Of a stretch of 64,000 bases of DNA, positions 19,859-30,672 are shown one piece after another. The position numbers were made by a program, and so were the translations under genes. The stretch comes from Isochrysis galbana. Lineage: Eukaryota; Haptophyta; Isochrysidales; Isochrysidaceae. Numbering within the stretch: the stretch's first letter is position 1; each line of letters starts with the position of its first letter. Under the pieces are notes generated by a model. That model saw nothing but the letters and a program-made list of their open reading frames with translations. It did not search any database and was not told the origin of the DNA. The stretch covers positions 3,404,601 to 3,468,600 of the forward strand of contig CM030940.1 in the NCBI GenBank assembly GCA_018136815.1, read 5' to 3'.

Positions 19859-20994
19859 ATGGGCGGATGCTCGGCTCCATCGGCGGGCTTGCCCCTGGTG
19901 AGCATGATGCTGGCCTCACTTGCCGGATGCCTGCTCGTCACACAGAACGGCATCAACACCACCCTCCGTTACACCGCCTTCCCCAACCCCTTCATGACGA
20001 CCGCTCTTTCCTTTTCGGTCGGGGTGGCCTCTGTGCTATCTGCGGCTGCAGTGCACAAGCCAAACTGCTTCTCAGACGGCACTTCGCTGCGCCGCCCTGG
20101 TACAGCTTTCTCGGCGGCCCGCTCGGCACGTGCTACGTCGTTGCCGCGGTCTTGCTCTCGCTGCCGCTCGGCTTTGCAACCTTCCAGCTGGCAGCCACTC
20201 TGGGGCAGCTGACCAGCTCGCTCGTGTGTGACACCATCGGCTTCCTCATATTGCCCAAGCGGAAGCCGACAGCCTGGCGCCTCTTTGCGCTTGCAATCAT
20301 GTGTTGCGCCACAATTATCTCCATCGAGGGACTCAGCGTTGAGGGCGAGTGGTGGGCCGTTGTGCTGTACTTGATCCTGTCATTTGGCGCAGGCAGCATC
20401 TTTCCAATGCAGGCGTGCGTCAACGGCGTGATGACACAGCACGTCAAGACACCGCTCCGCGCCTCATGCGTCTCCTTCATTGGTGGCGCCTCCGTAATGT
20501 GGATTGCCACGGCCATTACTTCGGCGACACCCCTCGCCGACTGGCCCGACGAGGAGTCTGCAGGCCCAGGACCAGCGGGGAGCGAGTTTTGGATGTATTT
20601 GGGCGGTACGTGCGGGGCATTTGTCGTCTCCGCTCACGTCTTTGGCGTACCCGCGATTGGAGCGGCGAGATTCACCGTCCTCTTTATTTCCTCTCAGCTG
20701 TGCACATCACTCATTTTCGACGGCGTTGGCGCATTCGGCTACAAAGCAATGCCGCCTTCCCCGCGACGGCTAGTTGGTGTCATCCTCGCTATTTGTGCAT
20801 CAGCTGCATACCAGCTGGGACCACCTCCGATGAGAACTTGGACCAGCACACTGCTGCGGAGTGGGTGGCCTACGCGGAGCACCCTGGATGAGATCAAGGA
20901 TGCGCGCATGTCGCGCGGCACCCGCAAATTTCAGGGTGGGGATGAGGACGCTGATCGAAATTGCAAGGTCGATCTCGCCGCCACAGCTGCTTAG
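19859..20994 (+). CDS. YdcZ/DUF606-like membrane transporter
   Basis: A multi-span protein of the drug/metabolite transporter superfamily with two DUF606-like halves. The first half starts MGGCSAPSAGLPLVSMMLAS and holds LVTQNGINTTLRYTAFPNPF. It then needs a change of reading frame at about 20070-20100 to join PWYSFLGGPLGTCYVVAAVL. The second half holds FGAGSIFPMQACVNGVMTQH and GAARFTVLFISSQLCTSLIF. DUF606 proteins are inner-membrane proteins in bacteria; the substrate is unknown. I found no GT-AG pair of the right phase at the frame change, so a one-base loss (or assembly error) is more likely than an intron. The C-terminal 60 residues are charged and cytosolic-looking. Confidence 0.65.
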
Positions 20995-22496
20995 ATCCAC
21001 GGAACTTGCATGATCGGCTGGGGGGCTTGCACCTGGGATATTCGAGGCAGAAAGCCGAGCTGTCATAACCCTATGTGTGGTGGTGTGCCAGCCACTATTG
21101 AGGAGGGTGTCTAAACCCGAGAAAGGCGCCCGCCATGCGGACGGAGACCTTTCATGTCATGGCCGACGCAATGTGCACGTCATTGTTGCATTTGTTGCTC
21201 GCCATATGCTCTGCTGTCCATTTGTCTTCATTGAATTTGGGGTATCAGTTTGTGCATGGTGTGCTGTCATGTCTTGTCTCTTCACATTGGAATCTGCAGT
21301 GAGTCACTGGTGTTCGTCTGACAACGCAACAATGGAGCAACTGTTGACGGTTGAGTTCCATGATACATGTTGAACTCGCGTGCCTCGCGCTCGCCCTTTA
21401 TGCTATATGCGGGGAGGGGGGGGGGGGGGGGTTAACCGTGTCGTATCGAGAGCGCATTCGTTTCCGTAGCGTGAAGTGTTGTACGTCACCTCTCAACCCG
21501 TAGTTTGCAACGCACAACGCCAACATGCGCACCTTCACCGGCGCCCTTGCACTTGAGAAGGTACTTTGAAAGTGCAACCTAAGGTCTAAGGTCTATTTTT
21601 TTATCCCCGCACCCGTCCACCCCCCCCCCCATTTTGGTATGCAAATAGGAGCCCCCCACACTTTGGAGAGTGGAGGGTGGACCGGCAACTCAACACCCCT
21701 TGTTTCAAGGACTATTATTCCGGGTACACTAAGGCCAAATGCAAGTGCAAGTGCCCACGTTTTTACCACCCCCACCCACCACCCACCACCCCCACCCCCA
21801 CCCTCATTTTATGTTAAATAACTTATCAATAACAGCCGCACCGAGCACCCACACTATTCCCTTTGCGCACTAGTCCGGGTGCCATTTTTGTGAAGGAGCA
21901 ACCCGAGGCCCAACTGTGGAATGCGGCAGTGAGCTTGAGGCTGTTGTCGTGTGCTAGTACGTGGCTAGTGCTAGTGGCAGTAACGGTACTAATGCTCATT
22001 GTTATGATTGAAGCTCACATGACCGAGGTAACGAGAGAAAATGATGGATTTGGTGAGAAGCATGACACAACAAAGCCTTCACGAGACAAATGGCAAATGG
22101 CAGATGACCACCACCATATCACCATTACCTCTAGACTTATACACACACCTTTTATGCGGCAAACTCCTTTTAACAAACTTTATGCGCCCTTCATTACTTC
22201 GCGTTTCCAGCGGCGAAGGGGTTGGGTGCAGCTTCCCCCGGGCTTCTGCCCTCGTCAGTGGCTGTGTCAGCTAGCTGGGCCAACTCTGAAATGTCCCCAT
22301 CCTCATAGTCGCCTCGGTCAACTAGATCATCGATAACCTAATACGCAACACAGGCAGATATGACCATGTGAGCAAGTGGCAATAGCACAGCCCTGGGCTT
22401 TGAGAGGCCGTGCGTTCGGGACGCCAAACAAGCTAGATCCAAACAAGAAGACTGATCGGAAGGAGTCTGCTTGAGCCCACTGTGACACGCAACGCC
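20995..22496. other. Gene-free stretch with dispersed repeats
   Basis: Holds a G-run (21412-21430), a repeat at about 21597-21700 that matches 45228-45325 in inverse orientation (core cataccaaaatggg), a CCCA-rich tract (21765-21805) and a minus-strand copy of a dispersed motif (about 21953-21998). Small open frames are not convincing. The 3' UTRs of the converging YdcZ-like and FKBP genes must lie here. Confidence 0.45.
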
Positions 22497-23033
22497 TCAA
22501 GGTAGTTCGACTCCACAACGTACCGAAACCAATTGCAAGTCGTATATGAGCGGCTCCCCGCGGTCGTAAGCCGAATACAGCGTTTCCCTCGCTCCTCTGT
22601 TTTGGGGAACGGGTCCTTTGTCCGTCTTAAAGCTGAGTGAGCGCGGGAGAATCACACGACGAAGGCCCCCTGGACGCATGGTGTGCAGCGCTTCTTCAAT
22701 TCCTTGCGCTGTGAAACCGTTGCCATGCTTGGTCAGGTATGGGCTTCCGATGGCATAGGTAGAGTCAAACTGCCTCAAACTGTCGACATTCTCATTGGCC
22801 ACGTAAGCTACGTAGTGGAAACGGACGAGCTGACCGTATTTGGGCTGCGGCCCGCTGCCCTCACGAAAGTCAAAGTAGCGCAGCCCGCTGGGCGTCATGA
22901 AGCCCTTCTCAGGGCGCTGAATAGGTCGGGGAGTGGCTGCAAGCGCATGTTCTCGCACTAGCGGCTGCATCGCCGCGGCCAATAGCGGGAGCATCGCCGC
23001 GCGCCGGCTCGGCATGCTCGTCGGCAGCCTCAT
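22497..23033 (-). CDS. FKBP-type peptidyl-prolyl isomerase, lumenal type
   Basis: 178 residues, one exon. Residues 9-33 carry a twin arginine followed by a hydrophobic stretch and an AxA-like site (SRRAAMLPLLAAAMQ to HALAA), as in Tat-type thylakoid-lumen transit signals. The FKBP fold follows: TPSGLRYFDFREGSGPQPKY, GQLVRFHYVAYV, then IGSPYLTKHGNGFTAQGIEE, ALHTMRPGGLRRVILP and IYDLQLVSV. The fold is complete. It would speed proline isomerisation in folding proteins, probably in the plastid lumen. The shortness of the leader suggests that a signal peptide for the outer membranes may be missing or upstream. The gene's start lies 60 bases from the repeat at 23094-23238. Confidence 0.85.
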   Translation of the reverse strand: MRLPTSMPSRRAAMLPLLAAAMQPLVREHALAATPRPIQRPEKGFMTPSGLRYFDFREGSGPQPKYGQLVRFHYVAYVANENVDSLRQFDSTYAIGSPYLTKHGNGFTAQGIEEALHTMRPGGLRRVILPRSLSFKTDKGPVPQNRGARETLYSAYDRGEPLIYDLQLVSVRCGVELP

Positions 23034-23093
23034 CGGCGCTGGTGCGACGGGAGGAGCGGAGCTGGTGGAAGGGAGAGAGAAGATGTCAGAGTT

Positions 23094-23238
23094 TTCTTGT
23101 TGTCCTGGTTTAATCCTAGTGCTGAGGGACCGTGCCTTATCGCCTTATCGGCAACGGAGCCCCTACCCCGCGATGGGGGTGTGCGCGGTTGGTGCATGGC
23201 TCGTCCGGTGTATGTGGCTAGGGATGCTAGCCAACAAG
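23094..23238. repeat. Upstream repeat shared with the DUF3727-like gene, copy 2
   Basis: Partner of 6131-6293; see there. After gctagccaacaag the two copies diverge completely: here the sequence passes into a retroelement trace. Confidence 0.75.
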
Positions 23239-23254
23239 ACCTCTTACAAGACTA

Positions 23255-25165
23255 CAATTTCTAACGTGGAACCCCCGCCGAGAGACCACCCCAACTTCTA
23301 CAACCACAGCGCGCTCGACGACGGCGCCGCTCAAGGGTACAACACCACAACGAATAAACTCGACAAATTCGTTGAAAATCTTTTCTTCGACTCAGCGGCC
23401 GCCGACCGCGCCACACGCTCCTCCAAGTGGTGGGACCTGGACCACATATGGCCAAATCACTCAACAATTTCAGTGACAGCCACAGCCAGAACCGCCCGCA
23501 CTCGGCAGTTCAAGGGTGGCAAAACCACAATTCCACATCGAATGACCCCAAAATGCATCCCTCAGCATCTATTCTTAGAGCCCTCGAGGCGTCGAGACGC
23601 TCGAGGTCGTCACCCGTGTCGGATGGTCACATCAGCCACTACGAGGCGCGTCGAATCTCCCCGGAAGGCAGAAGGCACCGGGCTGCGAGGTTGCTACCAT
23701 GCGCAACAGCGTTGCAAAGTCGGGCAGCTCGAGCAAGGAAGCCCGCATTGCTGCAATGGGGAAAATCTCTTCCCCCTGGGGAACGATTGCCCGCGCCTCC
23801 TCACTGTTTCGTCAAACTGCATAGCTGCCACCTCTGCTGCTGCTGCACCCACTCTACACAACACTGCTATCTATTCACGGACCACCATATGGGTGGATCA
23901 AACATGGTACCCCCGCCGAGAGACACTCACCTGTCTTGCGCGCGCGACTGAGTGCGCGTACCCCGGACCTCTTCATCCAATGCACAACAAGCTTGGACAA
24001 ATTCCAGAGACCGAATACCTTTTTTCTCCAAAAGGTTCTTCCGACCCTCGGACCCCGCTCAAGGGAGCTAAGGATTGCTATCTACGTCTACCAAGTGGAG
24101 AGATAGCTCCCATGGGTGCCTCGGGTCACCACTATGTCCTCAACTTTGACACTTCATTGCTTGCCGCCGAGGAAAGCGAGGCGGAAGACACGCCTAATCT
24201 TTGGCACGCGAGGCTCGGTCATTTCAATGTTCAAAAGATCAGGGCAGCTATGGTGTCTCGAGGTGTTCACAATGTTCATGCCATTCCCCATCAACTCAAA
24301 TGCAAAGCGTGTTCCGTAAATCAACGTCGTTCACCGCATCGCAAGAATTCGCCGCACCGCCACACATACATACCCTTCACCGGAAAATTACGATGCCGCC
24401 CTTGGCCCTTGCTTGGTATTGTCAGCTATCTTCGCCATACTAAGCAGCTTGGGCTAACGTATGATGGGACTAACACGACACTTGAGGTATACGCTGACTC
24501 ATCTTGGGGTTCCCTGGCTAAACCCTTTGCTGGATATGTGATCAAGTATGAGGGAGTGTCAATCTCCTACCAATCCAAGAAGCTCAAACTTGTCGCACAG
24601 TCATCTGCTGATTGCTGAGGCGGAGACCGCTATCTATAATGCTCTTTCAGGCCGAAATCTTCAATTCACTCTTCATCTCTTCGAATTCCTTGACAATCCA
24701 CAGCAGCTGCCGATTCGCATCTTCACCGATAAAATTCAGCTACTCGAGATTCCATTAAAAATCCTAGTGTAACGGCTCGAACCCGTCATTATCTTCGTTG
24801 GCTGCTATATGCTCGAGAACAATTTCTTCACCGCATCTCTGTGCCACATTGGACATTGGATATCCACATCAAAGATGACAGCTGATATTTTTACCAAATA
24901 TTTGGACAAACCATCGTTCCTGCATCATCGTCGTAACCTATTCCTATTGAATGAGGATGCCTGATTGCTGATTGTCCAGCGACATCGTCGTTGTGGGGGA
25001 GTGTTTTGTTTTGTTGTAGATACCTCAGTGCTACTATGCGTGTGGCAACGTCGACCTTGTCTGGAGTCCTTGCGTCGCCGTCACGAGTGCTAGCCGCACG
25101 ATGTTATCATTGGTCTACACACGACTGCTATCTATTCACGGACCACCATATGGGTGGATCAAACA
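23255..25165 (+). mobile_element. Copia-type LTR retrotransposon fossil
   Basis: A 3' LTR lies at 25002-25165 (164 bp, TG...CA), preceded by a purine tract (gtgggggag). The 3' end of the same LTR recurs at about 23860-23904, followed at once by a primer-binding-like atggtacccccgccgagag. Between them are a GAG-pre-integrase part (NLWHARLGHFNVQKIRAAM) and an RNase H part (LEVYADSSWGSLAKPFAGYV). The 5' LTR is mostly lost and the region from integrase to RT is missing, so it is broken by at least one large loss and several smaller breaks. A second trace of the primer-binding site at about 23270-23288 suggests an older related copy. The two LTR ends are nearly identical, so it is young to middle-aged. 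The 3' LTR ends 95 bp before the mL50-like gene. Confidence 0.85.
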
Positions 25166-25260
25166 ATTATGTTTAGTACTCGGTAGTACTCTATTACGAG
25201 CATCAAATCCTTTCTATCGCTCCGGCGCCACCCCTCTCCACTCTTCTCGTCGCGGCAGTA

Positions 25261-25877
25261 ATGGCGCGCGGCGTGCTGCCGCTCCGACTGGCCCGCGCGG
25301 TTGGCGAACGCGGCTGGCTGCGACCGGTTGGGGTGGTGGGCCAGGCAGCTAAGCTCTCAGACATCGCTCAGTCCGTCGAGCGTACCGTGCTGCACTTGTG
25401 CGAGCAGCATGGCGCGACAGCCAGCTTGCAGTCAGCGTTCAGCGATCTGACTATCAAGAGCCGAGTGAGCCAATTGCCGAGCATCGACGGAGCCCGCCCT
25501 GCTGTTGACCATGATGCTCAGCACATGACACCGTATACCCGCCTCCCACCCCCTCTCTGGTTTATTTCCTCGCTCAGCCCATCCCTCCACATTTCCCCCC
25601 TTCACAGCTACTCTCTGCATGTGAGCGCAAGTTTGGATGTGCCATTCCAAATGCCTCCCTCGCCTCTCTCAAAACGGCCGAGGACGCGATCAAATACTTC
25701 GAGTCGCGCATGAATCAGCGTAGCGAGCAACAGGCCGCGGTGGATTCCCACTGGAGCCGAAATCTGCCTCCGAACGTGACTCTTGATGAAGAGGGTGTGC
25801 TCAGCTTGGACGGCAAAGTTGACCGTGGATTCAAGATCAAGCCAAGGCGACACAACGACGAAATGGGTCTTAGATGA
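25261..25877 (+). CDS. Mitochondrial ribosomal protein mL50-like
   Basis: Two exons, 25261-25464 and 25608-25877, 157 residues. The intron (143 bp) has GTGAGC and a pyrimidine tract ending TTCACAG, phase 0. Joining gives SDLTIKSR followed by LLSACERKFGCAIPNASLAS and AEDAIKYFESRM, which resembles the L50 domain (a helix with KLL..C..EFG..VPN..L). The N-terminus (MARGVLPLRLARAVGERGWL) is basic and amphipathic, fitting a mitochondrial presequence. The protein would sit in the large subunit of the mitochondrial ribosome. The C-terminus is basic. The family is divergent, so identity is moderate; the intron is well supported by the join. A Copia LTR lies 95 bp upstream in the same orientation. Confidence 0.6.
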
Positions 25878-26249
25878 GCACGTCGCCTAACATTTCAGGG
25901 AGTGCGTGCCGTGCTTCGCCTGGGCTGAGCGCAATGATCACATCATCTGTTGCCCTCAATAGAGAAAGCATGAGTCTGAGTTCACTCCTCTCCGATTCCA
26001 ATGCCTCCCCCCGTCCCTATCATCTCCCCCAATGTGGGATCCGTGCTGGTGCGTATTGCGCTGAGGAGCGCCGATGAAGATGACCCGCCGTTTGCCATTG
26101 GTTTATATGTAGCGGTCTATCGATGTGCCACGCTGACCTACTGACCTAATGTGTACGAGGGGTCCACCCAGTGTCCTGGCGCTGCACGCTTGCGCCTGTG
26201 ACAACTTGCGACTTGTGAAGATCAAGTAGCAAGTATGGCAGTCAAAAAT
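25878..26249. other. No gene recognised
   Basis: Spacer between the mL50-like gene and a LINE copy. No convincing frames or repeats. Confidence 0.45.
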
Positions 26250-26760
26250 TCTTAATATTCTCGCCACGCGTGCAACTAGCTTTATACTTGGTTGCGATGA
26301 AGCGCGCCGACGCGACTCTCGACTCTCCTCTCCTCAAACCCCATGGCCCATGGGGCAGTCGCTGGCGAAGCGACTACGTCCGCTAGCAGAGGACGAGCAG
26401 TTGCGTGCAACACCGGTCGCGCCACACGGCCCGTGGCCCTGGCCACACTCCACACAGCAGCCATGCTGCCCCCCCCCCCCCCCATGGGGGACAGCAAGCT
26501 GCAGACCACACACAGACAGATGCAGGCCAAAGAGGCCACACCTCCAATGGGCATGCCCGATGGCGGAGGCAGAGGCCCCTCCCACCCTAGTGACGGCCGC
26601 CGCGCTGTCCCGGCAGCGCGGCCCGAGACCGGGTGGCCCTTATGGGCACAAACCTCACCCACATTTGTACACGCATTGCCACAGCAACCAGCCGCAACAC
26701 CCACACACACCACAGACTCACGCGACTCTCCAAAGTCGCGTTCCGTCAAAAGAGGGCTAG
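26250..26760 (+). mobile_element. LINE-family copy, 5' end and start of ORF1
   Basis: 26253-26273 is the family's 3' terminus in reverse (cttaatattctcgcc), joined directly to a family 5' end (aactagctttatacttggtt). A frame from 26350 (MGQSLAKRLRPLAEDEQLRA, VAPHGPWPWPHSTQQPC, RGPRPGGPYGHK) matches ORF1 of the copy at 43493-45000 (ELSLAKRPRPPAEAEQVSA). Copies of the family thus meet back to back here. ORF2 is absent. Confidence 0.7.
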
Positions 26761-28452
26761 GTGATATTTTGTTTTCACTCAGAATGCTTGTTTTCTTTTA
26801 GGTCTCAACAATTCCTCCAGTGAGTATTATTATTACTAAGCTGAGTGCAAAGCTAATCACGACATACAAGGACGCGGCGCGTGCGCATAGCAATCCCTCC
26901 CCCAGCTCTTTGAGGCGGTTCTGATGGTGCAAGTTTCGTCTCGCCAGCCCCAAGGGTTCGCGAGTCGTCGTTCGGAGAAGACAGATGGCTTTCAAGGTCA
27001 TCCCCGGCAGAATTTTTGCAGACTTTTTCCTTGATTCCGGCCGAAGGCGCGGGTTTGAAGTTTGTGCTTGTGGAGATGGACTGTTCCCAGGATCCGGGTA
27101 AGGTTCCTGAGACTCCATCCTTGGCAACCCACGCGTCCGTAGGCGGCCTATCAACTTGGGTAGCGGGTGAAGATACTTGGGAAGGCTTGGGCACGGGTGC
27201 AGTGGTGACGGGGTCCGCGCGCGGCGGCGAGGGCGGATTTGGCGGTGCAGAGGGCGGTGATGGGTCCATAGGAACAGATTGAATCAATCTCTAGTGGGTG
27301 ATTTCTTAGCGAGAGACCACACACAAGGCAGTAGGGGCTCAAGGGTACGAGGGGTCACGGTACGGCTTCGATCGCAGCGCGCTGCGACGGCTGCTGGATG
27401 CGTACGAAGACACGCCACACCACTTTCTAACATAAACAAGGGCAACACGTAATAAACACGGGAGCGAAAGCCACGGTGGGTCAACAGAGAGAGCAAAGAA
27501 GGAACCAATTGGCCAGAAGAGAACTCGTCGTCCTAGAGAAGGATTGCACACAGAAAAGGCGCGAAAGGGATTCATCCATGCTTAGTGAAGATCCTATAAG
27601 ATTCATCGGCGAATAGCTTCTCAACGCGAGCACAGCGGCGTGCACTTTACCTATAGCTTTTCGTAGCTTAGCCATGGAGTAGCTGGTAGACTTAAAAAGT
27701 CTAGAAGCTTACAGAGGTGTTAGACTTATAGAGTCTAGACGCTTGAGGTTCTTGAGGGTGTACTTTAGCAAGCAAGGTGCTCGCTACTTCCTTGGTCTTC
27801 ATCGACACGTGCTTACTACTCCCTTGATCTCCATGTCTGGGTGATCAGTCCAGAGCTAGAGCTAGAGCATATTCATATTCCGAGTAGAAAGAAGCCTGTA
27901 GAAGCTGCTTGGTCACGTGGATATAATGGTAGACCAACATTGAATGAAGTGTAGTGATTGATAGTTGATAGAAGCGTGGAGACGCCGTAGACGTATAGAT
28001 AGACATAAGAACGAAGATTGATGATTTACCATTGCGGTTATAACGGTAGAGCGGAAAATAGCGAAATAGCCTGCAGAGGCTCGCGAATGCGACAATCCTC
28101 ACGGGCGCCATTTGCTGCGACGTGATGATGGCGCGCCCGACGCCGCTGACCAGCTGCGATTCCCATGACTACTACTGCCGTACTCAAGAGGACCGGCGAC
28201 CTGCGCGCCGTGGCCTAGGTAGTAGGCGGCCGTATGCGCGCGCTCGCGCGCTACGAGGTGCGCTGAGGGCTGCGCAGATGACGTCTTGCCTTCAGCAGGC
28301 AGACAACCAATCTCGGGCGGCCGACAAGCGGAGGGATCCGGTGTGATGAATACTCCGTCTAAAAATACTTCTATCACTCCCGCGGCCCGCGGAGCGGCAG
28401 CGGTTCGCTTTGCCGGTAGAGCCCTAGAGCGTGCATGTGCAATGAAAAGGCG
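26761..28452. other. Retroelement-like leader and Pro/Ser-rich ORF on the minus strand; otherwise gene-free
   Basis: A minus frame 27269-26853 codes a 138-residue Pro/Ser/Ala-rich protein (MDPSPPSAPPNPPSPPRADP) behind a T/C-rich leader (27300-27560), like the starts of other retroelement ORFs in this window. Product unknown. Inverted short repeats agacttaaaaagtct and agacttatagagtct lie at 27688-27736. 27740-28120 shows no gene. 28120-28450 is GC-rich with chance frames. Confidence 0.35.
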
Positions 28453-28615
28453 AGGGGAATCGCACCATTTTCTGGCGAAAATTTTCGTGGTGACAGGTGG
28501 GTCCCATGGGAGGTTAGTTGTGGGCTTTGGAGAATAGTCAAAAAATGCCCCCCCACCCCACCCCATATTAGTAGCGTTAAAAAGTCCTGTTTGACCGCCC
28601 TACCATTGATAGCTA
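28453..28615 (+). repeat. Dispersed repeat, copy 2 (partner at 362-520)
   Basis: Same blocks as at 362-520, in plus orientation, from gaatcgcaccatttt to tgtttgaccgccctaccatt. Confidence 0.6.
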
Positions 28616-28776
28616 CGCGTCACCGCATCGGATGGGAAGAGAGGCAACGCCAAGGATGCATTCCCAACAACAACAATGGCGTCAAAGAGAGCTGTCGGCC
28701 ATCTCTCGCATGAAGTTCTCGAAGCATATTTGGGCGTCAATTGTAACGGCGGCCTCAAAAAAATTGGTCGGCCACC

Positions 28777-30257
28777 TCACAATAAATTCCGGCAACAAGC
28801 CGGCACGTGTTCCCCGTTTGGGCCCAAGAGCATCCGAAAGTATCGCTTAGCACACTCATTTCCTCGATAGATAGCTTCTCCGTCGCCTACCCGACCGCGG
28901 CGGACAAACTGGAATCCATCGCCCTTATCCACCCATGCAACCGATTTCGGGGCGAATTGGCCCACGTTCGCTTTCATATATTCAAATGTCAGACGCGGTA
29001 GGATGTTGTCGAGCTCAGCTTCACTCACCTAGTGCCAAGGGGTTGCCGTGGCCGTACGACGGTGAGCCGCAGCAGCCGACATTGTCGAATTGGCGAAGAC
29101 CATCGTGCTATTAGCACGGCATGCATACCTCTAGCTCGCAGTGGGCCGCAATAGCGCGGCAGGCGGCAGGCAAGTCAGACTTCATGAATTCGAAGGAGAG
29201 CACGAGCACACGCGAGTCTCTACCAACCAACGTGGAAGGCGCGGTGCGGACGTCGTGAAACGTGGGGCCAGACTGCAGCCAGGAGGCCAAATGATCTGTC
29301 CATCGACCAAAATGACACTCCCCGGAACACCAGTCGCGCACAAAGGCATCAGCATCTCCATCAAAGCCCCCGTCCTCCGGCGCCTTTTCAATGGGGGGAT
29401 ATACAGGTTAGGGATGGTCAGCGTGCGAGGCAGACAGAGCTGTAAGCGCAGTGCGGAGATCATTGAGCACCACGTCATCTCGCTGTAACTGGCCGTCCAC
29501 GCGACCTACAGCACCAGCACCCCAGTAATGGCGCGTTCAAGCATGCATTCGCGGGGCGCACTTGGTGAGAGAGATGCTCGTAGAACGACGCGCACACATC
29601 CTTCGGCGACCGCACTACATAGATGTATTTGCCCAGCTTTGAGGCTGCGATCGGATCAATATTCGCGGGTTGCGGTGCGTGGTCGCCATCGCTTGACCCT
29701 CTGAGGACCGCCCCCCCGCCAGACACGCCTGCGCCGGGCATCATGTGCCAGAGCAAGTGGGTGTTGAAGATGCGGAGCCCAATCTCTTCATGAGCGTTAG
29801 CATGGAAGGGCGCGACAACGGAAGGACCTCCTGGTGAGTGTACCCAACTCTTATCGTTCTCAAAAAATGGACAGAACTTACTGATGTGATCGAGTGGCCT
29901 CTTCCCCCTTGTGGCGAGCTCATACACCACATTCTGCAGCCACGTGGTGCCAGACTTGGGGTACGAGGCAATGAAGATAGTCGGCTTGTCGAGGCGTAGT
30001 GCGGCGCATGCGGCGAGCGTCTCTGGTTTCGTCATAGGTAGCAGCGGAAACGAGGGTGATGGCGCCATTTCCAGCCAGTCAGAACTTGAGCCCATAGAGC
30101 GGGTCGTCTGCGAAGACAAGGCGGTGAGCCGAGCCTCGCCGACAGAGATCAGCTGCTGGCGCTGGAGCCGGCGGCGGAGCGCACGGCGCAGCAAGACGAG
30201 CGCTGCGGCGCACGCGAGTGCAGTCGCCACTATGCTCGCACGCGCCATCGTGCACAC
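28777..30257 (-). CDS. PAPS-dependent sulfotransferase
   Basis: Three exons on the minus strand: 30257-29562, 29383-29129 and 29028-28777, joined in phase 0 to about 400 residues. Introns of 178 and 100 bp start GTGCGC and GTATGC and end AAAAG and CACTAG. An N-terminal hydrophobic segment (about 9-24) followed by arginines suggests a type II Golgi anchor. The 5'-phosphosulfate loop is FIASYPKSGTTWLQNVVYEL (YPKSGTTW at 99-106). The 3'-phosphate site is YIYVVRSPKDVCASFYEHLS (R216, S224). Exon 2 holds DWCSGECHFGRWTDHLASWL and FEFMKSD; exon 3 holds FEYMKAN and FVRRGRVGDGEA, the family's RKG..GD loop. It would transfer sulfate from PAPS to a glycan or small molecule; the acceptor cannot be told. 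The very C-terminus after GDGEA is less family-like and could be mis-spliced. Confidence 0.85.
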
Positions 30258-30672
30258 ACTGGGAGCCGACCGGAACGGTGCGTCAGGGGAGGGGAGGGGG
30301 GAGGGATGGAGGGGAAGGTGGGAAGGGGGGGCCGTCGGAGGGAGAAGAGCGCGGTGCGTGCGGACGCCGGACGGATATCCAAGTTATTTTGTACCTTATT
30401 CAGCGTTTGCTCACTTAAGGTGAACGGCAACGGAGCAGCGAGAGGGGTGCGGAGTGTTGTACTCAGTACTCTTTGGTTTCACAGTCTGTGACCATCGTTC
30501 CCACAAGGAGCAAGGAGGCACCTCGTTTGTTTGGATTTCGTTCTTTTCCTGTCGCGCGCTCCTTTCGAGGAGCTCCGCCAGCGATTGAGCCCCCTCCCCT
30601 CGTCGGAGGGCAGGCCTCGCACGGCACCCCCGCCTGCGCCTCTCCAGCGCCGGCCCCGCCCTTGGCTGCGTC
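30258..30672. other. Upstream region of the sulfotransferase gene
   Basis: G-rich on the plus strand at 30280-30350 (pyrimidine-rich for the minus-strand gene), otherwise featureless. Nothing else seen. Confidence 0.4.

Noticed and set aside
22933-24618. A 561-residue open frame
   Set aside because: It runs across the antisense of the FKBP leader, a repeat and a retroelement fossil. The parts are unrelated, so the frame is accidental.
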